Source: Actinotalea subterranea
Lineage (GTDB): Bacteria; Actinomycetota; Actinomycetes; Actinomycetales; Cellulomonadaceae
DNA: 64,000 nt
Direction: 5' to 3'
Assembly (NCBI RefSeq): GCF_008364845.1
Contig: NZ_VTTP01000001.1
Location: 620,602-684,601, forward strand
In this document: positions 25,084-33,460 of the stretch, piece after piece
How the letters are laid out: each line of letters begins with the position of its first letter
Numbering within the stretch: position 1 is the first letter of the stretch
Notes under the pieces: generated by a model
What the model saw: only the letters and a program-made list of their open reading frames with translations
Databases searched by the model: none
What the model was told of the DNA's origin: nothing
Program-made: the position numbers and the translations under genes

Positions 25084-25443
25084 TCAGGACGCGGAGGAGG
25101 CGACCTCGTCGAGGTGCTCGAGCAGGCGGTCGGCGGCGGCCTCGACCTCGGGGTGGTCGTTCTGGGCCGCGCGCTGCTTGGCGTGGATGAGCGCCGCCCG
25201 GTTGACGCGCGTGAAGTCCCCGTACGGGAAGGCGTACCGCGACTTCGTCTCCGGTGAGGCGTCCGGGTCGACGGCCAGGTGCCACGCACCGAAGCCGTCG
25301 TACCCCTCCGCCTCGACGACGCGGTTCTCGTCGTCGGCGCCCGGGGCGGCGTCGGACCACTCGGTCGTCGTGTCGTACGTGCCGTCGTCGATGAGGCGGC
25401 GGGCCTGCCGGACCGCCGCGTCGTTCACGGAGTAGGTGGGCAT
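25084..25443 (-). CDS. Conserved hypothetical protein
   Basis: 119 residues, acidic, no signal peptide or membrane segment. The N-terminal half is polar (DDGTYDTTTEWSDAAPGADDENR). The C-terminal half ends with a helix-rich SRYAFPYGDFTRVNRAALIHAKQ and a stretch spaced like a short helical repeat (HPEVEAAADRLLEHLDE). I do not recognise a catalytic motif. ATG 25443 is the first plausible start. Convergent with the flavoprotein gene and divergent from the DGPF/sigma operon. Confidence 0.65.
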   Translation of the reverse strand: MPTYSVNDAAVRQARRLIDDGTYDTTTEWSDAAPGADDENRVVEAEGYDGFGAWHLAVDPDASPETKSRYAFPYGDFTRVNRAALIHAKQRAAQNDHPEVEAAADRLLEHLDEVASSAS

Positions 25444-25579
25444 GGTTCGACCATAGCCACGGCCGTCCCGGCCGCATCCCGAGCCCCGTGCCCGTGGCCG
25501 CGCACCAGCCCTGCGGCACCGGTACGAGGCTGGACATGCCCGCGCGACCGCACCGACGATGGTCGGCGCGGCGCCACCA

Positions 25580-25606
25580 TGTCGAGATCCGGCACCCGGC
25601 TCCGTC
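25580..25606 (+). promoter_or_regulatory. Candidate ECF42-type promoter
   Basis: TGTCGA (25580-25585), a 17-bp spacer and CGTC (25603-25606) match the reported ECF42 target pattern (TGTCGA at -35, CGTC-like -10). It lies about 50 bp upstream of the DGPF gene start, which is followed by the ECF42-like sigma gene. Confidence 0.5.
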
Positions 25607-25655
25607 CCCTGGGCGACCGCGCCCACCAAGGGGCGCACCTGGGAGGAGAACCACG

Positions 25656-26063
25656 ATGGCGAAGTACCTGCTGCTCAAGCACTACCGCGGCGCACCGGCG
25701 GCTGTGAACGACGTGCCCATGGACCACTGGACGCCGCAGGAGGTCACCGCGCACATCCAGTACATGGGCGACTTCGCCGCACGGCTCGAGGCGAACGGTG
25801 AGTTCGTCGACGGCCAGGCCCTCGCCCCGGACGGCCTCTGGGTCCGGTACGACGGCGAGGGACGGCCGCCGGTCACGGACGGTCCGTTCGCCGAGACCAA
25901 GGACCTCATCGCCGGCTGGATGATCATCGACGTCGAGAGCGAGGCCCGTGCGGTCGAGCTGGCCGGCGAGCTGTCCGCGGCACCCGGAGCGGGCGGGAAG
26001 CCGATCCACGAGTGGCTCGAGGTGCGCCCGTTCCTGGCGGCGCCGCCGACGATCACCGAGTGA
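25656..26063 (+). CDS. YCII-related DGPF-domain protein
   Basis: 135 residues, alpha-beta barrel dimer fold of YciI. It begins MAKYLLLKHYRG and contains the name-giving VTDGPFAETKDLIAGWMII. Function of the family is unsettled; some members are small enzymes. GGGAGGAG lies eight bases before the ATG. The stop overlaps the GTG of a sigma factor gene, the standard partner of DGPF proteins in ECF42 systems. Confidence 0.88.
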   Translation: MAKYLLLKHYRGAPAAVNDVPMDHWTPQEVTAHIQYMGDFAARLEANGEFVDGQALAPDGLWVRYDGEGRPPVTDGPFAETKDLIAGWMIIDVESEARAVELAGELSAAPGAGGKPIHEWLEVRPFLAAPPTITE

Positions 26064-27277
26064 CACCCGCGGACGGCTTCGACGTGGACGACGCCGGGTC
26101 CGGCACAGGGCTCACCGCGGGCACCCCTGCCGTGGACGAGGCAGTGCTCCGCGGGCTCGTGCCGCGGGTGCTCGGGGCCCTCGTCCGACGCGGTGCCGAC
26201 TTCGCGGCGGCCGAGGACGCCGTGCAGGAGTCGCTCGTCGAAGCCGTCCGCACCTGGCCGGCGTCCCCACCGCGGGACCCGGCCGGGTGGCTCGTCGCGG
26301 TCGCGTGGCGGCGGTTCCTCGACGCGACCCGGGCCGACGCCGCGCGCCGACGTCGGGAGGCGGAGGTCGCGGCGGAGCCACCGCTCGGCCCGGTCACCGG
26401 CGGCGACGACACGCTCTGGCTGTACTTCCTGTGCGCACACCCCTCGCTGACACCGGCGTCGGCGGTCGCGCTCACGCTGCGCGCCCTGGGCGGGCTCACC
26501 ACCCGCCAGGTCGCGCAGGCGTACCTGGTTCCCGAGGCGACGATGGCGCAACGCATCAGCCGGGCGAAGCGCACCGTGGCGGACGTCCGCCTCGACCGTC
26601 CCGGCGACGTCGCGACCGTCCTGCGCGTGCTGTACCTCGTGTTCAACGAGGGGTACTCGGGCGACGTCGACCTGGCTGCCGAGGCGATCCGGCTCACCCG
26701 GCAGCTCGCGGAGGCCGTCGAGCACCCCGAGGTGTCCGGGCTGCTCGCGCTGATGCTGCTCCACCACGCCCGGCGGGCCGCCCGCACGACGCCCGACGGC
26801 GCTCTCGTCCCGCTCGCCGAGCAGGACCGCACGCGATGGGACACGGACCTCATCCGCGAAGGCGTCGACATCCTGCAGGCGGCGTTGGCCCGGGACCGGC
26901 TCGGTGAGTACCAGGCGCAGGCCGCGATCGCCGCTCTGCACGCGGACGCCCCCACCGCGCAGGACACCGACTGGGTGCAGGTGGTCGAGTGGTACGACGA
27001 GCTGGTGCGGCTGACCGACAGCCCGGTCGCCAGGCTCAACCGCGCCGTCGCGGTCGGCGAGGCCGACGGTCCGCACGCGGGGCTGGCGGCCTTGGCGGGC
27101 CTGGACCCGTCGCTCCCCCGTCACGACGCCGTGGCCGCCCACCTGACCGAGCGTGCCGGCGACGTCGAGCGCGCCGCCCGGCTGTACGAGGCCGCGGCCC
27201 GCGCGGCGCCCAACCTCGCGGAGCGTGACCACCTGACGCGGCAGGCCGCGCGACTGAACGCGGCGCGCAGGCCCTGA
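26060..27277 (+). CDS. ECF42-like sigma factor with C-terminal TPR extension
   Basis: 405 residues. Region 2 is GADFAAAEDAVQESLVEAVRTWP with DPAGWLVAVAWRRFLDATR. Region 4 is GGLTTRQVAQAYLVPEATMAQRISRAKR. About 230 further residues form a helical TPR-like domain, including VLYLVFNEGYSG, LLALMLLHHARRAAR and PVARLNRAVAVGEADG. This fusion and the coupled DGPF gene define ECF42. In that group the C-terminal extension is required for activity and no anti-sigma factor is needed, consistent with none here. Confidence 0.85.
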   Translation: MTPADGFDVDDAGSGTGLTAGTPAVDEAVLRGLVPRVLGALVRRGADFAAAEDAVQESLVEAVRTWPASPPRDPAGWLVAVAWRRFLDATRADAARRRREAEVAAEPPLGPVTGGDDTLWLYFLCAHPSLTPASAVALTLRALGGLTTRQVAQAYLVPEATMAQRISRAKRTVADVRLDRPGDVATVLRVLYLVFNEGYSGDVDLAAEAIRLTRQLAEAVEHPEVSGLLALMLLHHARRAARTTPDGALVPLAEQDRTRWDTDLIREGVDILQAALARDRLGEYQAQAAIAALHADAPTAQDTDWVQVVEWYDELVRLTDSPVARLNRAVAVGEADGPHAGLAALAGLDPSLPRHDAVAAHLTERAGDVERAARLYEAAARAAPNLAERDHLTRQAARLNAARRP

Positions 27278-27323
27278 GCCAGGCGCCGGTCACGGCAGGC
27301 ACGGCCGGCCTGGGCTGGGCCCG

Positions 27324-28550
27324 TCAGCCGTGCCGGGAACCCTGGACCGGCTCCGTCGCGCGTTCGACACCGGAAGCGGTCGTCGCCTCCAGGAACGCCA
27401 CGCAGGCGTCGACGACCGCCTCGAAGCGGAACGACCGGTAGACGTCGAACGCGTGCTGGGCGCCGGGCAGGACGGCACGGACCACGGGCCGGGGCGACGC
27501 GGCGGCGACGTGCCGCGCGAGCGCCGCACCGCCATCCGTCCCGACGTAGCTGTCGAGCCCCGCGTCGATGATCATGAGCGCGGGGGCTCCGCGGCCGTCG
27601 AGGAGGAGCGGTGTCGAGGGCACGGCGCCGTCGTCCGACTGCCCGTAGTACGAGCCGTAGTACCCGTAGAGGCCGATGACGGCCGCGATCGGCCCGGCGT
27701 CGAGCACGGCGACGCGACTCGCGCGTGCGTCGTCGGCCGCCACCCGTGCGCAGGCGGCCTCCGAGTGCCCGAGCCCCAGCAGCGTCGCCAGGTGTGCTCC
27801 GGCAGAGCTTCCGGCCAGGGTCACGACCTCCGGGTCACCGCCCCACTCGCCGGCGTGCGCACGGGCCCACTCGACGGCTGCCCGCGCGTCGTCGAGGTGG
27901 TCGACGAGGTCCGCCTCGGGCCGCAGCCGGTAGTTCGCGTCGACGCACACCCAGCCGCGCTGGGCCAGCCGGTGCAGCAGGGCCCTCGCCTCGCGGTGCT
28001 TGCCTCCGCTGAAGTAGCCGCCGCCGTGCCAGTAGACGAGCACGGGCGCACCTGGTCTCCTGTCCCGGCGGTGGTAGACGTCGAGCCGCTGGCGACGATG
28101 CGGCCCGTAGGGCACGTCCGCGAGCCTGATCACGGACCTCGGACGCACGGGCAGGAAGCCGACCAGGCCTCGTACCGGGTGCACCCGGGGCCGCACCCCT
28201 GCGCGCGCACGCCCGTCGGGGCCGAGGCCGAGCCCGACGTCGAGCGCGTGGCGCAGGACGGGGGCCGCACCCAGAGCGCGTCGCGCGACCTCGACGAGAC
28301 CGACGAGGATCATCGCGACGGCTGCCGCGAGCAGCAGCCCGCCCGTGCTGCTGAGGTCGAGCTCGCCCTCGACGGCGACGATCGCGGTCGAGCCCAGCAG
28401 CAGGACGGCCGCGAGCTGGGGCAGTTCGTTCACCAGCTGGCCGAGGGCGAAGCTCGCGATCCCCAGGCCTCGCGTCCGGGTGATCGGCCGGAGCGCGAGG
28501 GCGGTGCACACCGCGATGAGAGCCATCGTGATCAGGTAGTTGAGCGACAC
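27324..28550 (-). CDS. Membrane-anchored alpha/beta-hydrolase (HSL/carboxylesterase type)
   Basis: 408 residues. About 110 N-terminal residues form three hydrophobic segments. The catalytic domain then has the oxyanion motif WHGGGYFSGGK, the nucleophile elbow AGSSAGAHLA, and a C-terminal Asp and His (IIDAGLD and GAQHAFDVY). This suggests an esterase acting at the membrane. It is divergent from a TetR gene, and two tandem palindromes in the 71-bp gap suggest direct TetR control. Confidence 0.83.
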   Translation of the reverse strand: MSLNYLITMALIAVCTALALRPITRTRGLGIASFALGQLVNELPQLAAVLLLGSTAIVAVEGELDLSSTGGLLLAAAVAMILVGLVEVARRALGAAPVLRHALDVGLGLGPDGRARAGVRPRVHPVRGLVGFLPVRPRSVIRLADVPYGPHRRQRLDVYHRRDRRPGAPVLVYWHGGGYFSGGKHREARALLHRLAQRGWVCVDANYRLRPEADLVDHLDDARAAVEWARAHAGEWGGDPEVVTLAGSSAGAHLATLLGLGHSEAACARVAADDARASRVAVLDAGPIAAVIGLYGYYGSYYGQSDDGAVPSTPLLLDGRGAPALMIIDAGLDSYVGTDGGAALARHVAAASPRPVVRAVLPGAQHAFDVYRSFRFEAVVDACVAFLEATTASGVERATEPVQGSRHG

Positions 28551-28560
28551 GTCACCACTC

Positions 28561-28602
28561 CCTCTACATCTGTATAGGCCCGCTACTCTACGTCAGTAGA
28601 GG
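28561..28602. promoter_or_regulatory. Two tandem TetR-type operators
   Basis: Site 1 is CCTCTAC-N4-GTATAGG (28561-28578). Site 2 is CTCTAC-GTCA-GTAGAG with an extra G (28585-28602). Centres are 24 bp apart. Both lie between the divergent esterase and TetR starts, fitting cooperative binding of two TetR dimers and control in both directions. Confidence 0.65.
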
Positions 28603-28621
28603 ATCGAGTCAAGGGAGAGCA

Positions 28622-29209
28622 GTGACGGCCACCAGCAGGCGTGAGGCCATCGCGGACGCGGCGATCACGACCCTGGCGCGGGAGGGCAGCCGGGGCCTCA
28701 CCCATCGGGCTGTCGACCGGCAGGCAGGCTTGGCGCAGGGGTCGACCTCGTACTACTTCCGGACGCGGGACGCCCTCGTGATGGCCGCGGTGGAGCGGCT
28801 GGCCGAGCTGGACGCGCGGCTCATCCCGGCGGCGCCGAGCGGGCCGGGTGACGGGTTCGCGGACGCGGTCGCCGGTCTCGAGGAGGCCATCCGAGCGGCG
28901 CTCGGGCCCGGGCGGGACCGGCTGCTCGCCCGCTACGCGCTGGCACTCGAGGCGACGTGGCGGCCGGAGCTGCGACCGGCACTCGATCGCGGCGAGCAGG
29001 CTCTGCGGACCAGGTTCGCCGCCCTCACCGAGCGCCTGGGGGCGCCGGACCCGCTCGCGGCAGCCCGCGACGTCCTCGTCCTGCTCGACGGTGTCCTGTT
29101 CGCAGCGGTGACCCGCGGCCTGTCCGACGACGGCTCGGACCCGGACGTCAGCGGGCTCGCAGGGATGGTCCTCGCCGGCGTCGGTGCACAGGGACCGCAC
29201 ACCGGGTGA
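28622..29209 (+). CDS. TetR/AcrR-family regulator
   Basis: 195 residues. Helix-turn-helix region: SRREAIADAAITTLAREGSRGLTHRAVDRQAG then STSYYFRTRDALVMAAVERLAELD. The C-terminal ligand domain is helical with no known signature. GTG 28622 has AAGGGAG upstream. It very probably represses the divergent esterase and itself through the tandem palindromes immediately upstream. Confidence 0.87.
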   Translation: MTATSRREAIADAAITTLAREGSRGLTHRAVDRQAGLAQGSTSYYFRTRDALVMAAVERLAELDARLIPAAPSGPGDGFADAVAGLEEAIRAALGPGRDRLLARYALALEATWRPELRPALDRGEQALRTRFAALTERLGAPDPLAAARDVLVLLDGVLFAAVTRGLSDDGSDPDVSGLAGMVLAGVGAQGPHTG

Positions 29210-29240
29210 CCGTCGCGCACCCGGCAGCAGCCGGAGCCGG

Positions 29241-29618
29241 CTACCCCGAGCGCTGGGGCAGCTCCTGCACGGCCCACGTGTTGCCGTCCGGGTCGGCGAA
29301 GTGGACGAACCTGCCCCACGCCAGGTCCTCGACGGGCGTGACCTCGACGCCACGGCTCACGAGGTCCTCGTATGCCTCGTCGGCGGACGACACCACGACC
29401 TGCAACGCCCGCAACGACCCCGCCTCCATGTCGCTGATGCCCTCACCGAAGGCGATCGAGCACGCCGAGCCGGGCGGCGTGACCTGGATGAACCGCAGGC
29501 CCTCGTGGACCCGGACGTCGTGGTCGACGGGCCACCCGAGCGTGTCGCCGTAGAACTCCCTCGACCGCTCGGCGTCCGCGACGGGCACGCTCACCAGCTC
29601 GATCCGGTAGTCGACCAT
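29241..29618 (-). CDS. VOC-family (glyoxalase/dioxygenase fold) protein
   Basis: 125 residues with two beta-alpha-beta modules: IELVSVPVADAERSREFYGDTLGW and a C-terminal VHFADPDGNTWAVQELP. These are typical of uncharacterised VOC proteins. GAAGGAG lies five bases before ATG 29618. The metal site is incomplete by eye, so enzymatic activity is uncertain. Single gene, convergent with the TetR gene. Confidence 0.82.
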   Translation of the reverse strand: MVDYRIELVSVPVADAERSREFYGDTLGWPVDHDVRVHEGLRFIQVTPPGSACSIAFGEGISDMEAGSLRALQVVVSSADEAYEDLVSRGVEVTPVEDLAWGRFVHFADPDGNTWAVQELPQRSG

Positions 29619-29730
29619 GTCTGCTCCTTCGCACGACGGGATGCCTGACGGGTCACCCCAACGTAGACGCGGCCTCCGACAGAGCTGCACCTGCCCCGGC
29701 CATCTGGCCGGTCCACGCCGCACCGTCGGT

Positions 29731-29798
29731 CGAGGTCGCACATCCCCAGCGAGTTCGCACTCGCGCATGTGCGGTCTCGGTGGCGATGTGCGACCTCG
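29731..29798. repeat. ~70-bp palindromic intergenic element, copy C
   Basis: Outer arms begin CGAGGTCGCACATC and end GATGTGCGACCTCG, with one mismatch in 18 bp. The centre carries the same GCACTCGCGCATGTGCGG. It lies 28 bp beyond the helicase stop and upstream of the VOC gene. Third intergenic copy in 10 kb. Confidence 0.85.
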
Positions 29799-29826
29799 CG
29801 GATCGGTTGGGGTCGGGCCCCCGCCG

Positions 29827-32034
29827 TCAGGCCACGCCCTCCGCGGCGAGCGCGTCGGTGAGCAGCGCGACGAGCGCCTCGAGCTGCACGTCCGTGGACG
29901 ACGCGTCGACCTCGCCCGCCCCGTCGAGCGCGCGCGCGGCGAGCCCCGACTTCGCGTCGATGAGCTCGGCGATCTTCGAGTCGATGGTCTGCGCGGCGAT
30001 GATGCGCCACGCGGTCACGGGCTCGGCCTGGCCGATGCGGTGGATGCGGTCGATGGCCTGCGTCTGCTCGGCGTCGGTCCAGGACAGCTCCGCGAGCACA
30101 AGGTTGGACGCCACCTGGAGGTTGAGCCCCACGCCCGCCGCCATGAGGGAGCAGACGACGATCGACACGTCGGGGTCGTTCGTGAACGCTGCGATGGCCT
30201 TTTCACGGGCCTTGGGCGTCTGGTCGCCGCGGATGGACGCGTAGCGGATGCCCCGGTCGGCGAAGGTCTGCTCGGCCTGGTCCATGACGTCCACGTGCTT
30301 CGCGAAGAACACGACCTTGCCGACGTTGCGGGCGAGCTGAGCGGCGTAGTCGGCGGCCAGGCCGGCCTTGGCCTGGCCGATCCGCCTGACCATCGTGAAC
30401 ACGTTCTCGCCACCCGAGCGGTCGCTCGAGTCCTTGAGCTCCCCGGCGGCGACCCGACGGGCGAGGTCGAGGTCGATCGCGTCGACCACAGCGCCCTCAC
30501 CACGCGCCTCGAGCGCCGCCCTGTAACGGCCGACGAGCCGACGCGCGAGCGTGGCCTCCGCGGCGCGGATGGAGCGCCCGACGGCGCCGTCGAGCTCGAC
30601 CGGGAGGTCCGCGACCCGGCGCGCCGGGATGTCCGCGGCGACGTCGACCTTGCGCCGACGCACGATGCCCATGTCGATCACGCTGGCGCGCGCCGCCGCG
30701 TAGAAGCCCGGGTCGGCGGGCGTGAGGCCCGTGTCCTCGAGCGCGGTCATGAGCGCGCCGAGCGGCTTCTCGTCGTCGATCCAGCCGAGGAACTGCCAGA
30801 TGGCCCGGAAGTCCTCGATGTCGTTGATCAGCGGTGTCCCGGTGAGGGCCATCATGAGCGGCTTGGCGGTGCGCTCGCGGATCCGGTCGGAGACGGTCAG
30901 GACGTGCTGCGAGCGCTGCGAGGTCTTGTTCTTGATGAAGTGGGCCTCGTCGACGACCATGCCGCGGAACCCGAGGTCGCCGAGCCAGCCGATGTGCCGG
31001 TCCAGGAGCTCGTAGTTCACGATCACGACGTCCGCGAACGCGTCGACCTTGTCGCCGTCCCCGTGGACGACGGTGGACCGGCGCTGCGGCGTCCACAGGC
31101 CGACCTCGTGCGCCCAGTTCGTCTTGACGACGTTGGGCACGACGACGAGCAGCGGGAACGCGTCGGCCGCCTGCGCGGCGAGCAGGGCCTGCGCCGTCTT
31201 GCCGAGGCCCGGCTCGTCCGCCAGGAGGAACGTGCGGTGACCGCGGGCTGCGGCAGCGACGACCTGCGCCTGGTGGGGCATGAGCTGGCGACCGGGAGGC
31301 GCGGAGACGAGGCGCCCGTCGGGCAGCGTCATGCACGCGGGCGCACCGGTCGCGGCGTACTCGAAGGACCGGAAGAGCGGCTCGAGGAGCTCCCAACCCG
31401 CGAGCCGGCGGGCGCGCGCCGCGGTCCGCTCGGCAGCGGCCTCGAAGTCGGGGGCGAGGAACGGGTTGGCGAGCTGGCGTGAGATCACCGAGCGGGGCAC
31501 CACGCGGTTCTCGGGCGCGGGCGTGGCCGCGACGGGCGGCTCGGGCTCGGGCTCCTCGGGCGGCTCCAGCCCGCCGGCGCGCATGAGGTCCGCCTTGAGG
31601 GCGCGTGCCGCGTCGGACACGCGGGCGTCCTCGGCGAGCAGCGCGAGCAGGGACGTGTCCCGGGCGGCGATCTTGGCGAGCAGCGTCGCGACGCCGTCGA
31701 GCCGCTTGAGCTCCTGGGTGCGGCGCGACTCGCTCAGCCCGGCGTCGGCCCGCACGCGGGTCCGCTCCTCACGCACGAGGAGGGCCACCACCTGGAACTT
31801 CGCACGGGTGCCCGGCCGCGTCGGCTGCTTCTGGACCGCGTTCTCGACCTCGCGGGCGACGTCGGCGAGCACGGGGATGATCCCCTGCTCGGACGGACGC
31901 GTCGCTCGGCGACGCTGCCCCCCGGAGCCGGAGCGCTGCCCCCCCGAGGCGGAGCGCTGGCCCCCGGAGCCGGTGCGCTGAGCACCGGAGTCGGTGCGGG
32001 CGCGACCTGACCCGCGCTGGCCTGCTCGAGCCAC
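29827..32034 (-). CDS. SNF2-family DEAD/H helicase-like ATPase
   Basis: 735 residues. Walker A variant LADEPGLGKTAQALLAAQAAD and the DEAH-type box VVDEAHFIKN are present, then LTGTPLIND. Late motifs YASIRGDQT, CSLMAAGVGLNLQVAS and DRIHRIGQ follow. Such proteins translocate on DNA to remodel protein-DNA complexes. The first 45 residues repeat GSGGQR-like units and are disordered. GTG 32034 has AAGGAGG upstream. No restriction or methylase partner is adjacent, so defence is not evident. Confidence 0.85.
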   Translation of the reverse strand: MARAGQRGSGRARTDSGAQRTGSGGQRSASGGQRSGSGGQRRRATRPSEQGIIPVLADVAREVENAVQKQPTRPGTRAKFQVVALLVREERTRVRADAGLSESRRTQELKRLDGVATLLAKIAARDTSLLALLAEDARVSDAARALKADLMRAGGLEPPEEPEPEPPVAATPAPENRVVPRSVISRQLANPFLAPDFEAAAERTAARARRLAGWELLEPLFRSFEYAATGAPACMTLPDGRLVSAPPGRQLMPHQAQVVAAAARGHRTFLLADEPGLGKTAQALLAAQAADAFPLLVVVPNVVKTNWAHEVGLWTPQRRSTVVHGDGDKVDAFADVVIVNYELLDRHIGWLGDLGFRGMVVDEAHFIKNKTSQRSQHVLTVSDRIRERTAKPLMMALTGTPLINDIEDFRAIWQFLGWIDDEKPLGALMTALEDTGLTPADPGFYAAARASVIDMGIVRRRKVDVAADIPARRVADLPVELDGAVGRSIRAAEATLARRLVGRYRAALEARGEGAVVDAIDLDLARRVAAGELKDSSDRSGGENVFTMVRRIGQAKAGLAADYAAQLARNVGKVVFFAKHVDVMDQAEQTFADRGIRYASIRGDQTPKAREKAIAAFTNDPDVSIVVCSLMAAGVGLNLQVASNLVLAELSWTDAEQTQAIDRIHRIGQAEPVTAWRIIAAQTIDSKIAELIDAKSGLAARALDGAGEVDASSTDVQLEALVALLTDALAAEGVA

Positions 32035-32213
32035 ATCTCCTCCTTCAGGGCCGTGCACGCCGCGGGTACGGCGCACGGCCTCATGACGGGCCGTCCGGCA
32101 CGTCGGCCGTCAGGTCGGCGCTGCCGGCAGGTGCGCCTGACGCCCATGTCGGGCGTCCGGGTCACCGGCGCGCTGCCCCACCTGCGCCGCCCGTGGGCCT
32201 GCGCTCACGACGA

Positions 32214-32241
32214 CGTGACGACGCCGTCGGGCGTCGTCACG
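32214..32241. terminator. Perfect 12-bp hairpin, possible terminator
   Basis: CGTGACGACGCC and GGCGTCGTCACG pair perfectly around a 4-base GTCG loop. There is no T-run, as usual in such GC-rich genomes. It could end transcripts leaving the sugar ABC operon on the minus strand, although it lies 290 bp beyond that stop. Confidence 0.4.
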
Positions 32242-32380
32242 AACCACCGCGGGGGCACGACCGTGACCCTGCGTGTTCGCCGGAGCACCTGGAGCCTACA
32301 GCCGGGTACGTCGACCCAGTCTCCCGTTCCGCGGGCCGTGCGCCAAGCGGACACCCGCGCCCGATCGGGTGAGATGAGGC

Positions 32381-32479
32381 TCAGCGGACGTGGCGGACCT
32401 CCACGAGGCCCAGCCCCTCGTCGACGTGCCGTGCGGCGTCGGGTGCGGCGGGGCGGATCACGGCCGGGACGGCTGGCAT
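32381..32479 (-). pseudogene. Short reading frame, possible gene remnant
   Basis: 32 codons with strong third-position GC, beginning MPAVPAVIRPAAPDAA, which resembles the start of a GNAT acetyltransferase. It then stops after VEVRHVR, far too short for the family. It may be an internally deleted gene downstream of the sugar permease, or chance. Weakly supported. Confidence 0.25.
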
Positions 32480-32530
32480 CGCCCGATCCTGCCGCACAGG
32501 CCTGCGCACCGGGCCCCCGCCGCGCCCCCG

Positions 32531-33460
32531 TCAGCCCTTGACCGCGCCCGCCATGACACCGGAGACCAGCTGCTTGCCCGCGAAGGCGAACACGATGAGC
32601 AGGGGTGCGGCGACGAGGAACACCCCGGACATGACCAGTCCGGTGTCCGTCGTGAACGCGCCCCGGAGCTGCGGGATGACCAGCGGCATCGTCAGCTGGG
32701 ACCGCATGACGACCGCGGGCCAGAAGAAGCTGTTCCACGAGCCGACGAAGGTGAACAGGGCGAGCGTCGCGGCGGCGGGGCGCGCGGCGGGCAGCGCGAT
32801 CGACCAGAAGGTGCGGAACATCGACGCCCCGTCGACGCGTGCGGCCTCGACGAGCTCGAACGGCAGCGCCTCCTGGAGGTACTGCGTCATCCAGAACACG
32901 CCGAAGGCGCCGACCAGGCCCGGGACCGTCAGGGCCAGGAGCGAGTCGATCCAACCGAAGTCGTTCATCATCACGAACATCGGGATGGTGCCGACCTGGG
33001 CGGGGATCGCCAGGGTCGCGATGACCGTGAGGTAGAGCGCCTGGCGGCCCCGGAAGGTGAGCTTGGCGAAGCTGAAACCGGCGAGCGTCGAGAAGAACAC
33101 CGTCGACGCGCTGACCGCAACGGCCACGAGGACCGAGTTGGCGAACGCCATCCAGAAGTTGAACTGGGACGCCGAGAGCACCTCGCCGAAGTTGTCGAGG
33201 AGCGTGAGCGTCGGGAACCACGTCGGCAGGCTCCCGACGGAGCGGGAGATCTCCTGCGTGGTCGACGAGCCGTACATCGCCGACGCGTACAGGGGGAAGA
33301 CGGACACCACGAACACGACGACGAGCAGCGCGTACGTGAGCCACCCGGGCCTGCGGGTCGACGGGTTGTGCGCCTGGACGGGCCGGCCCTTCGCGGCACG
33401 CTTCTGCGCGTACCTGGCTGCGCCCGGGCCGGCGGTGTTCTCGATGAATCCGGTGCTCAT
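32531..33460 (-). CDS. Sugar ABC transporter permease (MalG-like)
   Basis: 309 residues. A 40-residue polar N-terminus precedes six predicted helices. The ATPase-contact (EAA) loop is LPFELVEAARVDGASMFRTFWSIALP. Last gene of the GH39/ABC operon. The ATG overlaps the stop of permease 1 (ATGA). No ATPase gene is in the operon, so a shared MsiK-type ATPase encoded elsewhere must energise it, as is common in actinobacteria. Confidence 0.88.
   Translation of the reverse strand: MSTGFIENTAGPGAARYAQKRAAKGRPVQAHNPSTRRPGWLTYALLVVVFVVSVFPLYASAMYGSSTTQEISRSVGSLPTWFPTLTLLDNFGEVLSASQFNFWMAFANSVLVAVAVSASTVFFSTLAGFSFAKLTFRGRQALYLTVIATLAIPAQVGTIPMFVMMNDFGWIDSLLALTVPGLVGAFGVFWMTQYLQEALPFELVEAARVDGASMFRTFWSIALPAARPAAATLALFTFVGSWNSFFWPAVVMRSQLTMPLVIPQLRGAFTTDTGLVMSGVFLVAAPLLIVFAFAGKQLVSGVMAGAVKG

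Larger units (their letters stand above)
32035..32530. other. ~500-bp region without a confident gene
   Basis: Contains a perfect 12-bp hairpin (32214-32241) and a 32-codon minus-strand reading frame (32381-32479). It also has a 49-codon minus-strand frame ending at 32205 with mixed codon quality (it includes TGT and AGG). It separates the helicase promoter from the end of the sugar-transport operon and probably holds that operon's terminator. Neither small frame is convincing alone. Confidence 0.5.

Noticed and set aside
19607..29798. CRISPR array made of the repeated palindromes
   Set aside because: The copies are about 5 kb apart with genes between, there are no regular spacers, and no cas genes are present.
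29827..32034. SNF2 helicase as part of a restriction or phage-defence island
   Set aside because: No methylase, nuclease or other defence gene is adjacent; neighbours are metabolic genes.
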